Shown: positions 41,850-50,697, counted from the first letter of the stretch. The stretch is DNA of 64,000 nt from Streptomyces narbonensis (GCF_014649015.1 NZ_BMSF01000011.1:124001-188000); one strand, 5' to 3'. Notes: a model not told the origin generated them from the letters alone. Program-made: numbers and translations.

Positions 41850-42083
41850 ATGATCAAGAAGGTCGTCGCTGCTGCGGCTGCCACTGGCGGTCTCGTTCTC
41901 GCGGGTGCGGGCATGGCCGTTGCCGACGCCGGCGCTCAGGGTGCCGCCATCGGTTCCCCCGGCGTGCTCTCGGGCAACGTCGTCCAGGTTCCCGTTCACG
42001 TCCCGGTGAACGTGTGCGGCAACACGGTCTCCGTGATCGGCCTGCTGAACCCCGCCTTCGGCAACACCTGCGTCAACGCCTGA
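41850..42083 (+). CDS. chpH: Short chaplin
   Basis: 77 residues: a signal peptide (MIKKVVAAAAATGGLVLAGA to ADA, cleaved near residue 26) and one chaplin domain with two Cys (NVCGNTVSVIGLLNPAFGNTC). Short chaplins assemble into amphipathic amyloid sheets that coat aerial hyphae and spores (established in S. coelicolor). The adjacency to a long chaplin mirrors chpH-chpC in S. coelicolor (from memory), hence the symbol. AGGAGG ribosome site before ATG 41850. Confidence 0.92.
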   Translation: MIKKVVAAAAATGGLVLAGAGMAVADAGAQGAAIGSPGVLSGNVVQVPVHVPVNVCGNTVSVIGLLNPAFGNTCVNA

Positions 42084-42117
42084 CGTTGTGCCTCGCCCCG
42101 TGAGGGTGTGAGCCGGT

Positions 42118-42154
42118 CCGGCCCCGGAGTGCGTGCCATGCACTCCGGGGCCGG
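42118..42154. terminator. Hairpin terminator between chaplin genes
   Basis: 15-bp arms (42118-42132 and 42140-42154, CCGGCCCCGGAGTGC) with a 7-base loop, 35 bp after the short chaplin stop. Confidence 0.75.
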
Positions 42155-42238
42155 TGGCCATTTCCGCCCCGGGTTCTCCGCCCGGTGGCGCTTTTTCGAA
42201 GCCGACAAGGCGAGAGCCGAAAAGGCAGGGAGCAAGCT

Positions 42239-43099
42239 ATGCGACAGGTCACACGCAAAGGTCTCATCACCGTAGCGGCCGCGGGTGGCGTTTTCGCCGC
42301 CGTCGGCGGCGGTTACGCACACGCCGATTCCGGCGCGAGCGGTACGGCGACCAATTCCCCGGGCGTCGCGTCCGGAAACACCATCCAGGTACCGGTGCAC
42401 GCGCCGGTGAACGCCTGCGGAAACACCGTCAACGTCGTCGGACTGCTGAATCCGGCGATGGGCAACAAGTGTGCCAACACCTCGAAGCCGGGCAAGCCCG
42501 GCAAGCCGGGCGGCGGCTCCTCCGCCGACGGGCACACGAGCAACTCTCCCGGCGTGGGCTCGGGCAACACGGTGCAGGTACCGGTCGACGTCCCGGTGAA
42601 CGTGTGCGGCAACAGCGTCACGGGTATCGGCCTGGGCAACGCCGCCGCGGGCAACGACTGCGGCAACGGCATCGAGCCGACGCACCCGGGGAACCCGGGT
42701 AACCCTGGGAATCCGGGTAACCCTGGCAACCCCGGCAACCCCGGTAACCCTGGGAATCCGGGTAACCCCGGCAACCCTGGGAATCCGGGCAACCCTGGCA
42801 ACCCCGGTAACCCCGGCAACCCCGGTACTCCGGGCAACCCCGGGAACCCCGGAACTCCGGGCAACCCCGGGACCCCCGGCAACCCGGGAACGCCCGGTAA
42901 CCCTGGTGGCCCGGGCACGGAGGGCGGCCCGCACACGCCCGGTGCGAACACGCCCGACACCCACGGCCTCACGCAGCCGCACGCCGTCGAGGAGCTCGCC
43001 GAGACCGGGTCCGGCCCGCTCGGGACGATCATTCCCGCCGGCGCGGGCCTGCTGCTCGCCGGTGCGCTGATCTACCGCCGCTCCCGCAGCGCGGCCTGA
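42239..43099 (+). CDS. chpC: Long chaplin with collagen-like stalk and LAETG sortase signal
   Basis: 286 residues. Order: signal peptide (1 to about 30), chaplin domain 1 (NACGNTVNVVGLLNPAMGNKC), a GKPGKPGGG linker, chaplin domain 2 (NVCGNSVTGIGLGNAAAGNDC), about 25 Gly-Asn-Pro or Gly-Thr-Pro triplets, and a cell-wall anchor: LAETG, a hydrophobic helix and a basic tail (RRSRSAA). Long chaplins are attached to peptidoglycan by sortase E and help raise aerial hyphae. The stalk is encoded by 9-bp repeats. ATG 42239. The neighbour is the short chaplin, with which it should co-assemble. Confidence 0.92.
   Translation: MRQVTRKGLITVAAAGGVFAAVGGGYAHADSGASGTATNSPGVASGNTIQVPVHAPVNACGNTVNVVGLLNPAMGNKCANTSKPGKPGKPGGGSSADGHTSNSPGVGSGNTVQVPVDVPVNVCGNSVTGIGLGNAAAGNDCGNGIEPTHPGNPGNPGNPGNPGNPGNPGNPGNPGNPGNPGNPGNPGNPGNPGNPGTPGNPGNPGTPGNPGTPGNPGTPGNPGGPGTEGGPHTPGANTPDTHGLTQPHAVEELAETGSGPLGTIIPAGAGLLLAGALIYRRSRSAA
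42686..42916 (+). repeat. 9-bp repeats encoding (Gly-Asn/Thr-Pro)n
   Basis: About 25 consecutive 9-bp units (GGTAACCCC, GGGAATCCG and variants) with many synonymous codons, in frame with the stalk of the long chaplin. Copy number is likely to vary between strains. Confidence 0.9.
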
Positions 43100-43117
43100 T
43101 CAACCGCACCACGCACG

Positions 43118-43142
43118 GGGGCCCCGCACTCGGCGGGGCCCC
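43118..43142. terminator. Hairpin terminator after the long chaplin
   Basis: 10-bp perfect arms, GGGGCCCCGC and its complement, with a 5-base loop, followed by TTCTCGTTCTCC. It lies 18 bp after the chaplin stop, close to the end of the convergent DUF5703 gene. Confidence 0.75.
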
Positions 43143-43153
43143 TTCTCGTTCTC

Positions 43154-43342
43154 CTACCAGGTCGCCCGGATCTGGCGGATGATCCTCCGCTTCAACCGCA
43201 CTCTGCGGCTCCCGTCCCGGTGCAGGCTCAGACGGTCCAACTCCCAGTGTCCGTACTCGGCATGGTCGGTCAGCAGCCGCGTCGCCTCCTTGCGGGAGAC
43301 GCCGCGGGGCACGTACACGTCGACAAATTCGTATTCCGGCAT
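43154..43342 (-). CDS. DUF5703-family small protein
   Basis: A 62-residue basic protein with the family sequence PEYEFVDVYVPRGVSRKEA and DHAEYGHWELDRL, ending in an Arg-rich tail (RRIIRQIRATW). The function is unknown; it is strongly conserved in Streptomyces. It is divergent from the unknown protein at 43390 with a short gap that must hold both promoters. Confidence 0.88.
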   Translation of the reverse strand: MPEYEFVDVYVPRGVSRKEATRLLTDHAEYGHWELDRLSLHRDGSRRVRLKRRIIRQIRATW

Positions 43343-43389
43343 CGCATCTATTGTGCGGGCACCGGCCCGCTACGGATAGCGTGCGTCCC

Positions 43390-44085
43390 ATGTCTGATGC
43401 TGCGCAGCCCACCGCTGCCGAGGTACGCGCCGCCGCCGAGGCGGTGAAAGCCGCACTGGACCGTCACCTCGCGGCGGTCGAACGCCGCACGGGGGACGAC
43501 GACAAGGCCGTCTACGAGGCCTTCAACGCCCTCGCGGCGGCGGCCGAGGAGTACGACGAACTGCTCTACGACCGCTACGACGAGGTCACCCCCTTCGAGA
43601 TCCCCGGAGCGGACGGCGCGCTGCCGCCCTACGCCGGACCTGACGAACCTCACGCCCTCAGCCTCCTGATCCGCCGCGATTACGCCGTGGCGGAGCCGCA
43701 GCGTCTGTTCGCCCAGGCGCGGCGCGTCGCCGAGCTCGACGGCGAGGCCGATCCGACCGGCACGGCGGCCAGGGCCGGCGTCTCTCCTCTCGCCGCGCTC
43801 GGGGTCCTCTTCGGCGAGTACGAACCCGACGAGATCGCCTCCCGGCACAAGGAGTTCGGCCTGGAGGAGGGCGACTCCACGCTCTGGGTCACCGCGGCCG
43901 AGGAGCTCCCGGAGCCGGGGGAGTGGCTCAACGCCCCCTTCGAGCACGCCGATCCGGAGCAGATCATCTGCCGCTTCGACGTCAGCTCCGTCTTCGACGA
44001 GCAGGAGGACGGGCACGGGGACGGGCACGACGGCGGGACCCGGTTCGGGGTCGCCGCGCCCGCCGCGGTGGTCGACGGCTCCTGA
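43390..44085 (+). CDS. Conserved actinobacterial protein of unknown function
   Basis: 231 residues, acidic and soluble, no membrane segment. The N-terminal third is a helical, Ala-rich region (EVRAAAEAVKAALDRHLAAVE), followed by a compact domain with DEVTPFEIPGADGALPPYAGP and FGEYEPDEIASRH. The tail contains a His/Asp/Gly-rich patch (HGDGHDGG) that could bind metal. I do not recognise a named family. ATG 43390. Confidence 0.75.
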   Translation: MSDAAQPTAAEVRAAAEAVKAALDRHLAAVERRTGDDDKAVYEAFNALAAAAEEYDELLYDRYDEVTPFEIPGADGALPPYAGPDEPHALSLLIRRDYAVAEPQRLFAQARRVAELDGEADPTGTAARAGVSPLAALGVLFGEYEPDEIASRHKEFGLEEGDSTLWVTAAEELPEPGEWLNAPFEHADPEQIICRFDVSSVFDEQEDGHGDGHDGGTRFGVAAPAAVVDGS

Positions 44086-44090
44086 GAAGA

Positions 44091-44136
44091 CGGCGGAGGG
44101 CCGGGACACCGCACGCGGTGCTCCGGCCCTCCGCCG
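44091..44136. terminator. Bidirectional hairpin terminator
   Basis: 14-bp perfect arms (CGGCGGAGGGCCGG and complement, 44091-44104 and 44123-44136) with an internal small stem, between two convergent genes. Confidence 0.85.
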
Positions 44137-44163
44137 CTTCCGGATGCCTCCGGCGCCCGCGCT

Positions 44164-46449
44164 CTACTCCTCGGGCGTGGCGAGGAGCCCCTCCAGGAGC
44201 GGACGCAGCCGCGTCGTGCGCTCCGGGGCGATCCCCTCCGCCACCGCGCGGGGCAGCGCCTGGTCCACACCGTGCACGACCGACAGATGGCGCTCCGCCC
44301 TGCCGAAGGCCGTGTACACCCACGCGCGGCTCAGGCCCGCCGCCGCGTCCCCGGGCAGCACCGCGACCACCGCGGGCCAGCGCGTCCCGGCGGCCTGGTG
44401 CGCGGTGAGCGCCCAGCCGTGCCGCAGCGCCGACTCCACCCGGTCCTTCGGTACGAGGACGTCCTCGCCCCCGCAGCGCAGCCGCAGGCCCTCGGCGTCG
44501 GCCGACACGACCGTCCCCGTCACCGTCCGGCCCGGCACCGGCGCGTACGCCACCCGGTCGCCGGGGTCGTATCCGCCGAAGCGGCCGGGGCCGGGGTTGA
44601 GCCGCTGCTTGAGGGCCGCGTTCAGCGCGCGCGTGCCCGCGGAGCCGCCGTGGCCGACCGTGACCACCTGGGTCTGCTCGGACGGCACCCCGATCGCCCG
44701 GGGCACCGAGTCCGCCACCAGCTGGACCGTACGGTGCACGGCCTCGCCCGCGTCCCGCACGGGGACGATCACGACCTCCTTGCCGGGCGCCTCGACCTGG
44801 TTCAGCTCGCCGACGCCGATGCCCGAGACGAGCTCGCCGAGCGGCCCCGGGTCGGGGACGCGTGAGGCGATCCGCGGGCACACCCGGGCGGCGAGCACGT
44901 CGGTGAAGACGCGTCCCGCGCCCGGCGCCCCGAGGACCCCGGGGTCGCCGCTCAGCACCAGTCGGCAGCCGTCCGGCAGGGACTCCACGAGCATCGCGGC
45001 CGTCTCCACGTCGAGCTGCGGCGTGTCGAGGACGGCCAGCACGTCCAGGGCGAAGGCGCCCTCCTCGTCGCGGCCGGGACCGGCGGCGCCGGACAGCAGC
45101 GCGGCCACCGTCACCGCGTCCGCCCCGGCGGCGCCGAGCGCCCGCCGCCCGTCCTCCGAGTGGACCGCGACCAGGGCGCGCAGGCCCCGCTCGCGGGCCG
45201 CCGCGACGAGCGCGACCGGTTCGGCGCGGGCCGCCTCGCCGCCCGTGTGCAGGACGAGCCCGTGCTCACCGGCGGCGCGGTCGAGCTCGGCGCCCTCCCA
45301 GGTGTCGGCGGTGGCCGTCCTGACGATCCGGGCGAGGCCGTCGGCGAGGCTCTCCTCCGCGAGGGCGTACCGGTCGAGCCCCAGCAGCACGGGCGCGGGC
45401 GGCTCCTCAGCCGCCTCGGTGGGCTCGGCGGATTCCTCCTCGTCCGTGTCGGGCTCCTCCGCCGCCCCCACCTGCTCCTCCTGGAAGACGAGCACGGCAC
45501 CCTCGGAGACGGCCACCTCGACGGCCTTGTCCGGGTCGGCCACCGAGTGCCGGGCGAGCGCGGCGCGCAGGGCCTGGAGCTCCAGGGCGGTGTGCCCCTG
45601 GAGCGCGGCCTGCTCAAGGAGCCAGACGGTCAGGGCGACGGTCCTGCGCGGGTCCTCGGGACCGCAGGCGGCGCCGAGCAGCGCTCGGGCGAAACCGTCG
45701 GCCTGCTCCGGTCGCACCCCGGGCACGGCGAGGAGCTGCCACGGGTCCTCGCCCAGCGCCCCGGCGGCGCCCTCGCCGAGCACGGCGGCGACCTGTCCGG
45801 CGAGGTTCTCGGGCGCGCCGCCGCGGGCCAGCACCTCCCGCACGGCCGCCGTGGTGCCCGGCGCCGGAAGCGGCGCCGCGCTCGGCGCGGGGGGCCGGAC
45901 GGTCATGGCCGGGGCGGCCTCGGGGGCGGGGCGCCTGGGCGCGGGCTCCGGTGCCTCGTAGAAGGCGCTGCCCGAGGCCGAGCCGCCCTCGACGGCCCGG
46001 ACCGCCGCGAGGAGGTCGGCGGCCGTGCCGCTCAGCTTTGCGCCGCTCGCCACAGGGCCTTCCTTCTCGGCCTTCCGCGCCTCGATCCGGGCCCGCAGCT
46101 CGCGCTGCGCGGCGAGCTCGGCCTGCGCGTCGCTCACCTCGGGCGTGTCGGAGGCCTGGGCGGTCTCGGTCTCGGTCCCGGTCTCGGTCTCGGCCCCGGT
46201 CCCGGCCCCGGCCCCGGTCCCGGCCCCGGCCCCGGTCCCGGTCTCGGCGTCCGTCCCGGCCTCGGCGTCGGGCGTGTCCGACTCGTCGGTCCCACCGGGC
46301 TCCGCGGCGGGTCCGGTGGACCCGCCTCCCTCTCGTACGTCCTCGGCGGGCTCCGCGACAGGCTCCGCGACTTCCTCCTCGGTGGGCTCGTCGAGGGGGG
46401 CAACGGCCTCGGGTGCCTCGGGCGCGGTCTCCCCGGCAGGCTCGGTCAC
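44164..46449 (-). CDS. RecD-like helix-hairpin-helix protein with degenerate ATPase motifs
   Basis: 761 residues. The first 150 are an acidic disordered leader with Gly-Thr-Glu repeats. The middle has helix-hairpin-helix-like segments (VLGEGAAGALGEDPWQLLAVPGVRPEQADGFA). The C-terminal 400 follow the RecD2 fold but the catalytic sites are changed: the Walker A position reads HTGGEAARAEPVAL (about residue 400) instead of GPGTGKT, the DEAQ motif reads DTPQLD (about 473), and the 2B-domain motif reads AHQAAGTRWPAV (about 683) without the usual Gln. It is therefore unlikely to be a DNA helicase and may be a DNA-binding or regulatory paralogue. The GTG start overlaps the aldo-keto reductase stop (GTGA). 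Confidence 0.82.
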   Translation of the reverse strand: MTEPAGETAPEAPEAVAPLDEPTEEEVAEPVAEPAEDVREGGGSTGPAAEPGGTDESDTPDAEAGTDAETGTGAGAGTGAGAGTGAETETGTETETAQASDTPEVSDAQAELAAQRELRARIEARKAEKEGPVASGAKLSGTAADLLAAVRAVEGGSASGSAFYEAPEPAPRRPAPEAAPAMTVRPPAPSAAPLPAPGTTAAVREVLARGGAPENLAGQVAAVLGEGAAGALGEDPWQLLAVPGVRPEQADGFARALLGAACGPEDPRRTVALTVWLLEQAALQGHTALELQALRAALARHSVADPDKAVEVAVSEGAVLVFQEEQVGAAEEPDTDEEESAEPTEAAEEPPAPVLLGLDRYALAEESLADGLARIVRTATADTWEGAELDRAAGEHGLVLHTGGEAARAEPVALVAAARERGLRALVAVHSEDGRRALGAAGADAVTVAALLSGAAGPGRDEEGAFALDVLAVLDTPQLDVETAAMLVESLPDGCRLVLSGDPGVLGAPGAGRVFTDVLAARVCPRIASRVPDPGPLGELVSGIGVGELNQVEAPGKEVVIVPVRDAGEAVHRTVQLVADSVPRAIGVPSEQTQVVTVGHGGSAGTRALNAALKQRLNPGPGRFGGYDPGDRVAYAPVPGRTVTGTVVSADAEGLRLRCGGEDVLVPKDRVESALRHGWALTAHQAAGTRWPAVVAVLPGDAAAGLSRAWVYTAFGRAERHLSVVHGVDQALPRAVAEGIAPERTTRLRPLLEGLLATPEE
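46162..46245 (-). repeat. 6-bp tandem repeats in the RecD-like gene leader
   Basis: About 14 units of GGTCTC, GGTCCC and GGCCCC from 46162 to 46245, encoding the Gly-Thr-Glu-Ala linker. Frame-neutral expansion is possible. Confidence 0.8.
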
Positions 46450-47423
46450 AGGGTGCTCCAGTCGTGATCCGGATAGCGGTGCACGGGCGCCGACACATCG
46501 TCCAGCGCCCGGCAGATCTCGTCAGGAAGACTAAGGCTCTCCACCGACAACGCGGCCGTGAGCTGCCGCGCCGTGCGCGCGCCGACGATCGGCGCGGTCA
46601 CTCCCGGCCGGTCGCGGACCCAGGCGAGCGCCACCTTGAGCGGGGTCGTGGCGAGTCCGTCGGCAGCGGTCGCGACCGCCTCCACGATCCGGCTCGCCGG
46701 CTCGTCCAGGTACGGCTCCACGAAGGGAGCCATGGTCCCCGACGCGCCCCGCGAGTCCGTCGGGGTCCCGCTGCGGTACTTGCCCGTCAGGACGCCGCGG
46801 CCGAGGGGGGAGGAGGGCAGCAGACCTATACCGAGGTCCAGGGCGGCCGGCAGCACCTCGCGCTCCACGCCCCGCTGGAGCAGCGAGTACTCCAGCTGCG
46901 CGCCGGCGAGCCGGGTCCGGTCCCCGGCGAGCTGCCAGGTGCCCGCCTTGGCCAGCTGCCAGCCGCAGAAGTTCGCCACGCCCGCGTACCGCGCGCGCCC
47001 GCTGCGGACGGCGATGTCGAGGGCCTGGAGGGACTCCTCGAGGGGCGTGTAAGGGTCGAAGGCGTGCAGCTGCCACAGGTCGACGTGGTCGGTGCCGAGC
47101 CGGGCGAGAGAGGCGTCGAGCGCGGCGAGGAGATGCCCGCGCGAGCCGTCGGTGCGCCGGTCGGGGTCCGCGACGCTGCCGGCCTTCGTCGACAGGACGA
47201 GGTCGTGCCGGGGCACGAGACGCTCCATCAGCCGCCCGAGCAGATACTCCGCCTCGCCCCCGCCGTACACGTCGGCGGTGTCCACGAGCGTGCCGCCCGC
47301 GTCCCAGAACGCCTTCAGCTGCTCGGCGGCGTCGTGCTCGTCGGTGTCCCTCCCCCAGGTGAGCGTGCCGAGTCCGATGCGCGACACGCGCAGGCCGGTA
47401 CGTCCGAGATGCCTCTGCTCCAT
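46446..47423 (-). CDS. Aldo-keto reductase
   Basis: 325 residues, TIM-barrel AKR. Catalytic tetrad: Asp in VDTADVYGGGEAEYLLG (with Tyr), Lys in STKAG, and His in LWQLHAFDP, all present. The NADP loop is ALAWVRDRPGVTAPIVGARTARQL. It reduces aldehydes or ketones with NADPH; substrate unknown. ATG 47423. It is divergent from the F420-type oxidoreductase at 47553 and overlaps the RecD-like gene at its end. Confidence 0.92.
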   Translation of the reverse strand: MEQRHLGRTGLRVSRIGLGTLTWGRDTDEHDAAEQLKAFWDAGGTLVDTADVYGGGEAEYLLGRLMERLVPRHDLVLSTKAGSVADPDRRTDGSRGHLLAALDASLARLGTDHVDLWQLHAFDPYTPLEESLQALDIAVRSGRARYAGVANFCGWQLAKAGTWQLAGDRTRLAGAQLEYSLLQRGVEREVLPAALDLGIGLLPSSPLGRGVLTGKYRSGTPTDSRGASGTMAPFVEPYLDEPASRIVEAVATAADGLATTPLKVALAWVRDRPGVTAPIVGARTARQLTAALSVESLSLPDEICRALDDVSAPVHRYPDHDWSTL

Positions 47424-47526
47424 GGGCGCGAGATTACTGGCCAGGGCACCACGCGGAGAGAGCCTGTGGACAACCGGCCCCTGACGGATGGCGGAGCCGC
47501 GCGCTAGAGTCCGGCCCACAGGGACG

Positions 47527-47540
47527 TTACCGATGGGTAA
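47527..47540. promoter_or_regulatory. TTACC-GATG-GGTAA inverted repeat
   Basis: Perfect 5-bp arms 12 bp before the ATG of the LLM oxidoreductase, in the divergent gap with the aldo-keto reductase. Possible operator; weak evidence. Confidence 0.3.
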
Positions 47541-47552
47541 GGGGTGTGTGGA

Positions 47553-48602
47553 ATGCGGCTCGGCATCAACCTCGGCTACTGGGGCGCCGGCATGGACGGG
47601 GACAACCTCGCCGTCGCCCAGGAGGCGGACCGCCTCGGCTACGACGTGTGCTGGGCCGCCGAGGCCTACGGCTCGGACGCCCCCACGGTCCTCGCCTGGG
47701 TCGCGGCGAAGACGGAGCGGATCGACGTCGGCTCCGCGATCATGCAGATCCCGGCGCGTCAGCCCGCGATGACGGCGATGACCGCCGCCACGCTCGACTC
47801 GCTCAGCGGCGGCCGGTTCCGCCTCGGCCTCGGCGTCTCCGGCCCGCAGGTCTCCGAGGGCTGGTACGGCGTCAAGTTCGACAAGCCCCTCGCCAGGACC
47901 CGCGAGTACGTCGAGATCGTCCGCAAGGCCATGACCCGCGAGCGCCTCAGCTACGAGGGCGAGCACTGGACCCTGCCGCTGCCCGACGGCCCCGGCAAGC
48001 CCATCAAGCTCACGGTCCACCCGGAGCGCGAGCACATCCCGCTCTACATCGCCGCAATCGGCCCCAAGAACCTGGAGCAGACCGGCGAGATCGCCGACGG
48101 CGCCCTGCTGATCTTCCCCTCCGCCGAGCACCTGGAGGAGACCGCGCTGCGCCACCTGCGCGCGGGCCGCGAGAAGGCCGGGCTGACGATGCAGGGCTTC
48201 GACGTCTGCCCGACGCTGCCGCTCGCCCTCGGTGACGACGTGAACGCGCTCGCCGACGTCTTCCGCCCGTACACCGCGCTGTACGTCGGCGGCATGGGCA
48301 GCCGCAAGCAGAACTTCTACAACCAGCTCGCGCAGCGCATGGGCTACGAGAAGGAGGCCGCCGAGATCCAGGACAAGTACCTGGCCGGCGACAAGGCGGG
48401 GGCCGCGGCCGCCGTGCCCCACAGCCTGATCGACCAGACGGCGCTGCTCGGCTCCGTCGAGCGGATCGCCGAGCGGATGACCGCCTACGCGGAGGCCGGG
48501 GTCACCACCCTGACCCTCGCCCCGGCCGGTTTCACGCTCGACGAGCGGCTGGCGGCCCTGCGGGCGGGCGTCGAGGCGATGGAGCACGCGGGCCTCGCGT
48601 AA
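47553..48602 (+). CDS. LLM-class F420-dependent oxidoreductase
   Basis: 349 residues, luciferase-like TIM barrel. It begins MRLGINLGYWGAGMDGDN and has GGRFRLGLGVSGPQVSEGWYGV and SERIAERMTAYAEAG features of the actinobacterial F420-type LLM group (similar to mycobacterial F420-dependent enzymes). It probably reduces a substrate with deazaflavin F420H2; substrate unknown. ATG 47553 follows an AAGGGG site. It ends at a strong hairpin. Confidence 0.88.
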   Translation: MRLGINLGYWGAGMDGDNLAVAQEADRLGYDVCWAAEAYGSDAPTVLAWVAAKTERIDVGSAIMQIPARQPAMTAMTAATLDSLSGGRFRLGLGVSGPQVSEGWYGVKFDKPLARTREYVEIVRKAMTRERLSYEGEHWTLPLPDGPGKPIKLTVHPEREHIPLYIAAIGPKNLEQTGEIADGALLIFPSAEHLEETALRHLRAGREKAGLTMQGFDVCPTLPLALGDDVNALADVFRPYTALYVGGMGSRKQNFYNQLAQRMGYEKEAAEIQDKYLAGDKAGAAAAVPHSLIDQTALLGSVERIAERMTAYAEAGVTTLTLAPAGFTLDERLAALRAGVEAMEHAGLA

Positions 48603-48655
48603 GGCCACGTGGGCGCCGCCCCGACCCCGTACAGGAAAGTCCGTAGAAGAAAGAA

Positions 48656-48685
48656 GGCCCGCGGGGTGACACACCCGCGGGCCTG
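48656..48685. terminator. Hairpin terminator
   Basis: 11-bp arms AGGCCCGCGGG and complement (48656-48666 and 48675-48685) with an 8-base loop, preceded by AAAGA, 54 bp after the LLM gene. The rest of the 291-bp gap to 48893 shows no other clear feature apart from the ribosome site of the next gene. Confidence 0.8.
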
Positions 48686-48893
48686 AGCCTGCGGCCGTGG
48701 TGGGGGCTCGGGGGTCTTCCCCGCCACGGCCGTCACCCAGCACAACGGCTCCACGGGGCCCCTGGTTACGCGTCCGGGTCTCACTCTTTCGGCCGAGCCG
48801 TCCGGCCCTCCTGTTGCCGCTCCCCGCGGACCGCACTTGACTCGTTGTTCCGGGGGCGTACGGAGTGCGGAAACGCGCACGGAGGTGGCGGCG

Positions 48894-49703
48894 ATGCTCA
48901 CGGCCAAGAGCCTGTTCCAGGAAATCATCGACGACGACGAGTCCTTCCGGCTCTTCTGCTCCATAGCCGCCAGCGGCGAGTCACAGGGCGGCTGGGAGAA
49001 CGCACGGATCGCGGCTCTCGTCGCCCCGGGCATGCGCGAACTCGCGCCCAAGATCACCAGGCACGGCGCCGACGAGGACAAGCACGGCCGGATCTTCAAC
49101 GCCCTGCTGAAGAAGCGCGGCCTCGAACCCGTCCCCGTACCGCCGGAGACCGACTACACGATGCTGCTCGAACAGCGCGGGATCGGCCTCGCCCACGACA
49201 AGCTGCGCCGCGAGGAGCCGCTGACCGAGGCGGACATCGTCGTCTACCTCGCCCACAGCCGGGTCACCGAGCAGCGGGCCGCCGACCAGATGGACATGCT
49301 CGTCACGTACTTCGGGGACCACCCCGAACTGGGCCGGGCCATCCACATGATCGACAACGACGAGGCGAACCACCTCGCCTACTGCCACGAGGAACTGCTC
49401 CGGCTGGCCCGGGAGGGACACGGCCGCCTCATCCAGCGCACCCTGCGCGAGTCCGCGCTCGCCGAGATCCAGGTCTACCGCGACGTCAGTCTCGCCGTCA
49501 TGGGCCACATGGGCCGCATCCTGAACTGGCCCCGCCCCAAGGCCGCCGCGCTCGCCGCCGGGATCCGGGGGATGTACGCGTACGAGCGCCTCGCGGGCTG
49601 GCACAAGATGGTCGGCCTGAGGATGCCCGAGCGGCGCGACGCCCTGGGGGTCCCCCCGCCGGAGGCAGGGGGAGGACCGGCGACCCCCGCCCCCGCCTAC
49701 TGA
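48894..49703 (+). CDS. Ferritin-like diiron protein
   Basis: 269 residues, mostly helical. Diiron ligand motifs visible are ADEDKHGRIF (Glu, His) and DNDEANHLAYCHEELL (Glu, His, Glu). ATG 48894 with a GGAGGTGG ribosome site. Streptomyces carry one such protein near this locus; it may bind metal or act in oxidation, but the substrate is not known. C-terminal 30 residues are a Pro/Gly-rich tail. Convergent with corA (10-bp gap). Confidence 0.85.
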   Translation: MLTAKSLFQEIIDDDESFRLFCSIAASGESQGGWENARIAALVAPGMRELAPKITRHGADEDKHGRIFNALLKKRGLEPVPVPPETDYTMLLEQRGIGLAHDKLRREEPLTEADIVVYLAHSRVTEQRAADQMDMLVTYFGDHPELGRAIHMIDNDEANHLAYCHEELLRLAREGHGRLIQRTLRESALAEIQVYRDVSLAVMGHMGRILNWPRPKAAALAAGIRGMYAYERLAGWHKMVGLRMPERRDALGVPPPEAGGGPATPAPAY

Positions 49704-49713
49704 GGGCGCCGGC

Positions 49714-50697
49714 TCACAGCCAGCCGCGCCGCTTGAACAGCCGGTACAGCCCGGTGACGATCCCCGCCATCAGGACGATCAGCGCCGGGTACGACCAGGT
49801 CCAGTGCAGCTCGGGCATGTGGTCGAAGTTCATGCCGTAGATCCCCGCGATCATCGTGGGGACCGCGGCCATGGCCGCCCACGCCGAGATCTTCCGCATG
49901 TCGTCGTTCTGCCGTACGCCCATCTGCGCGAGATGGGCCGAGAGCACGTCCGACAGCAGCCGGTCGAGCCCTTCCACCTGCTCGTTCGAACGCAGCAGAT
50001 GGTCGTTGACGTCACGGAAGAAGGGCTGGGCGTGCTCGTTCACGAAGGGCACCGAGCCGGTCGCGAGCCGGGCGAGCGGTCCCGCCAGTGGGCCGCTCGC
50101 CCGCCGGAACTCCAGAACCTGCCGCTTGGCGGTGTAGATCCGCTCCGCGGTGTTCGACGGATTGCCGCCGGTCGGCGCGAACACGTCGGCCTCCAGCTCC
50201 TCCAGGTCGACCTGGAGCTCGCCGGCCACGTCGAGGTAGTGGTCCACGACGGCGTCGCTCACCGCGTACAGCACCGCCGTCGGCCCGTGCCGCAGCACCG
50301 CCGGCTCCGCCTCCAGGCGCTTGCGCACCGCCGCGAGCGCGGCGCCCTCGCCGTGCCGGACGGTCACCACGAAGCAGTCGCCGATGAACACCATCAGCTC
50401 GCCCGAGGTGACCCGGTCGCTCTCCGGCTCGTAGACGACCGGCTTGAGCACCACGAACAGCGAGTCGTCGTACACCTCCAGCTTGGGCCGCTGATGGGCC
50501 TTCAAGGCGTCCTCGACGGCCAGCGGATGCAGCGCGAACTCCGAGGCGACATGGGCGAACTCCGCCTCCGACGGCTCGTACAGCCCCACCCAGAGAAAGG
50601 CGTCCCCCGTCACCCTCGCCTCGTCCAGCGCGTCGGACAGGTCGGCGGGCCCCGGAGTCCGGCGCCCGTCCCGGTAGATGGCTGAGTCCACGATCAC
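49714..50697 (-). CDS. corA: CorA-type magnesium/cobalt transporter
   Basis: 327 residues. The long soluble alpha/beta and helical domain ends in two membrane helices with the diagnostic YGMNFDHMPELHW (GMN motif). It is the pentameric Mg2+/Co2+ channel. GTG 50697 with a GGGGAG ribosome site is preferred; the open frame upstream is not coding. It is divergent from the histidine-phosphatase gene across 107 bp that includes an alternating CG stretch (50773-50786). Confidence 0.93.
   Translation of the reverse strand: MIVDSAIYRDGRRTPGPADLSDALDEARVTGDAFLWVGLYEPSEAEFAHVASEFALHPLAVEDALKAHQRPKLEVYDDSLFVVLKPVVYEPESDRVTSGELMVFIGDCFVVTVRHGEGAALAAVRKRLEAEPAVLRHGPTAVLYAVSDAVVDHYLDVAGELQVDLEELEADVFAPTGGNPSNTAERIYTAKRQVLEFRRASGPLAGPLARLATGSVPFVNEHAQPFFRDVNDHLLRSNEQVEGLDRLLSDVLSAHLAQMGVRQNDDMRKISAWAAMAAVPTMIAGIYGMNFDHMPELHWTWSYPALIVLMAGIVTGLYRLFKRRGWL

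Noticed and set aside
46446..48836. 796-residue minus frame joining the aldo-keto reductase to sequence across the LLM gene
   Set aside because: The reductase starts at 47423; the rest is a shadow of the + strand LLM gene.
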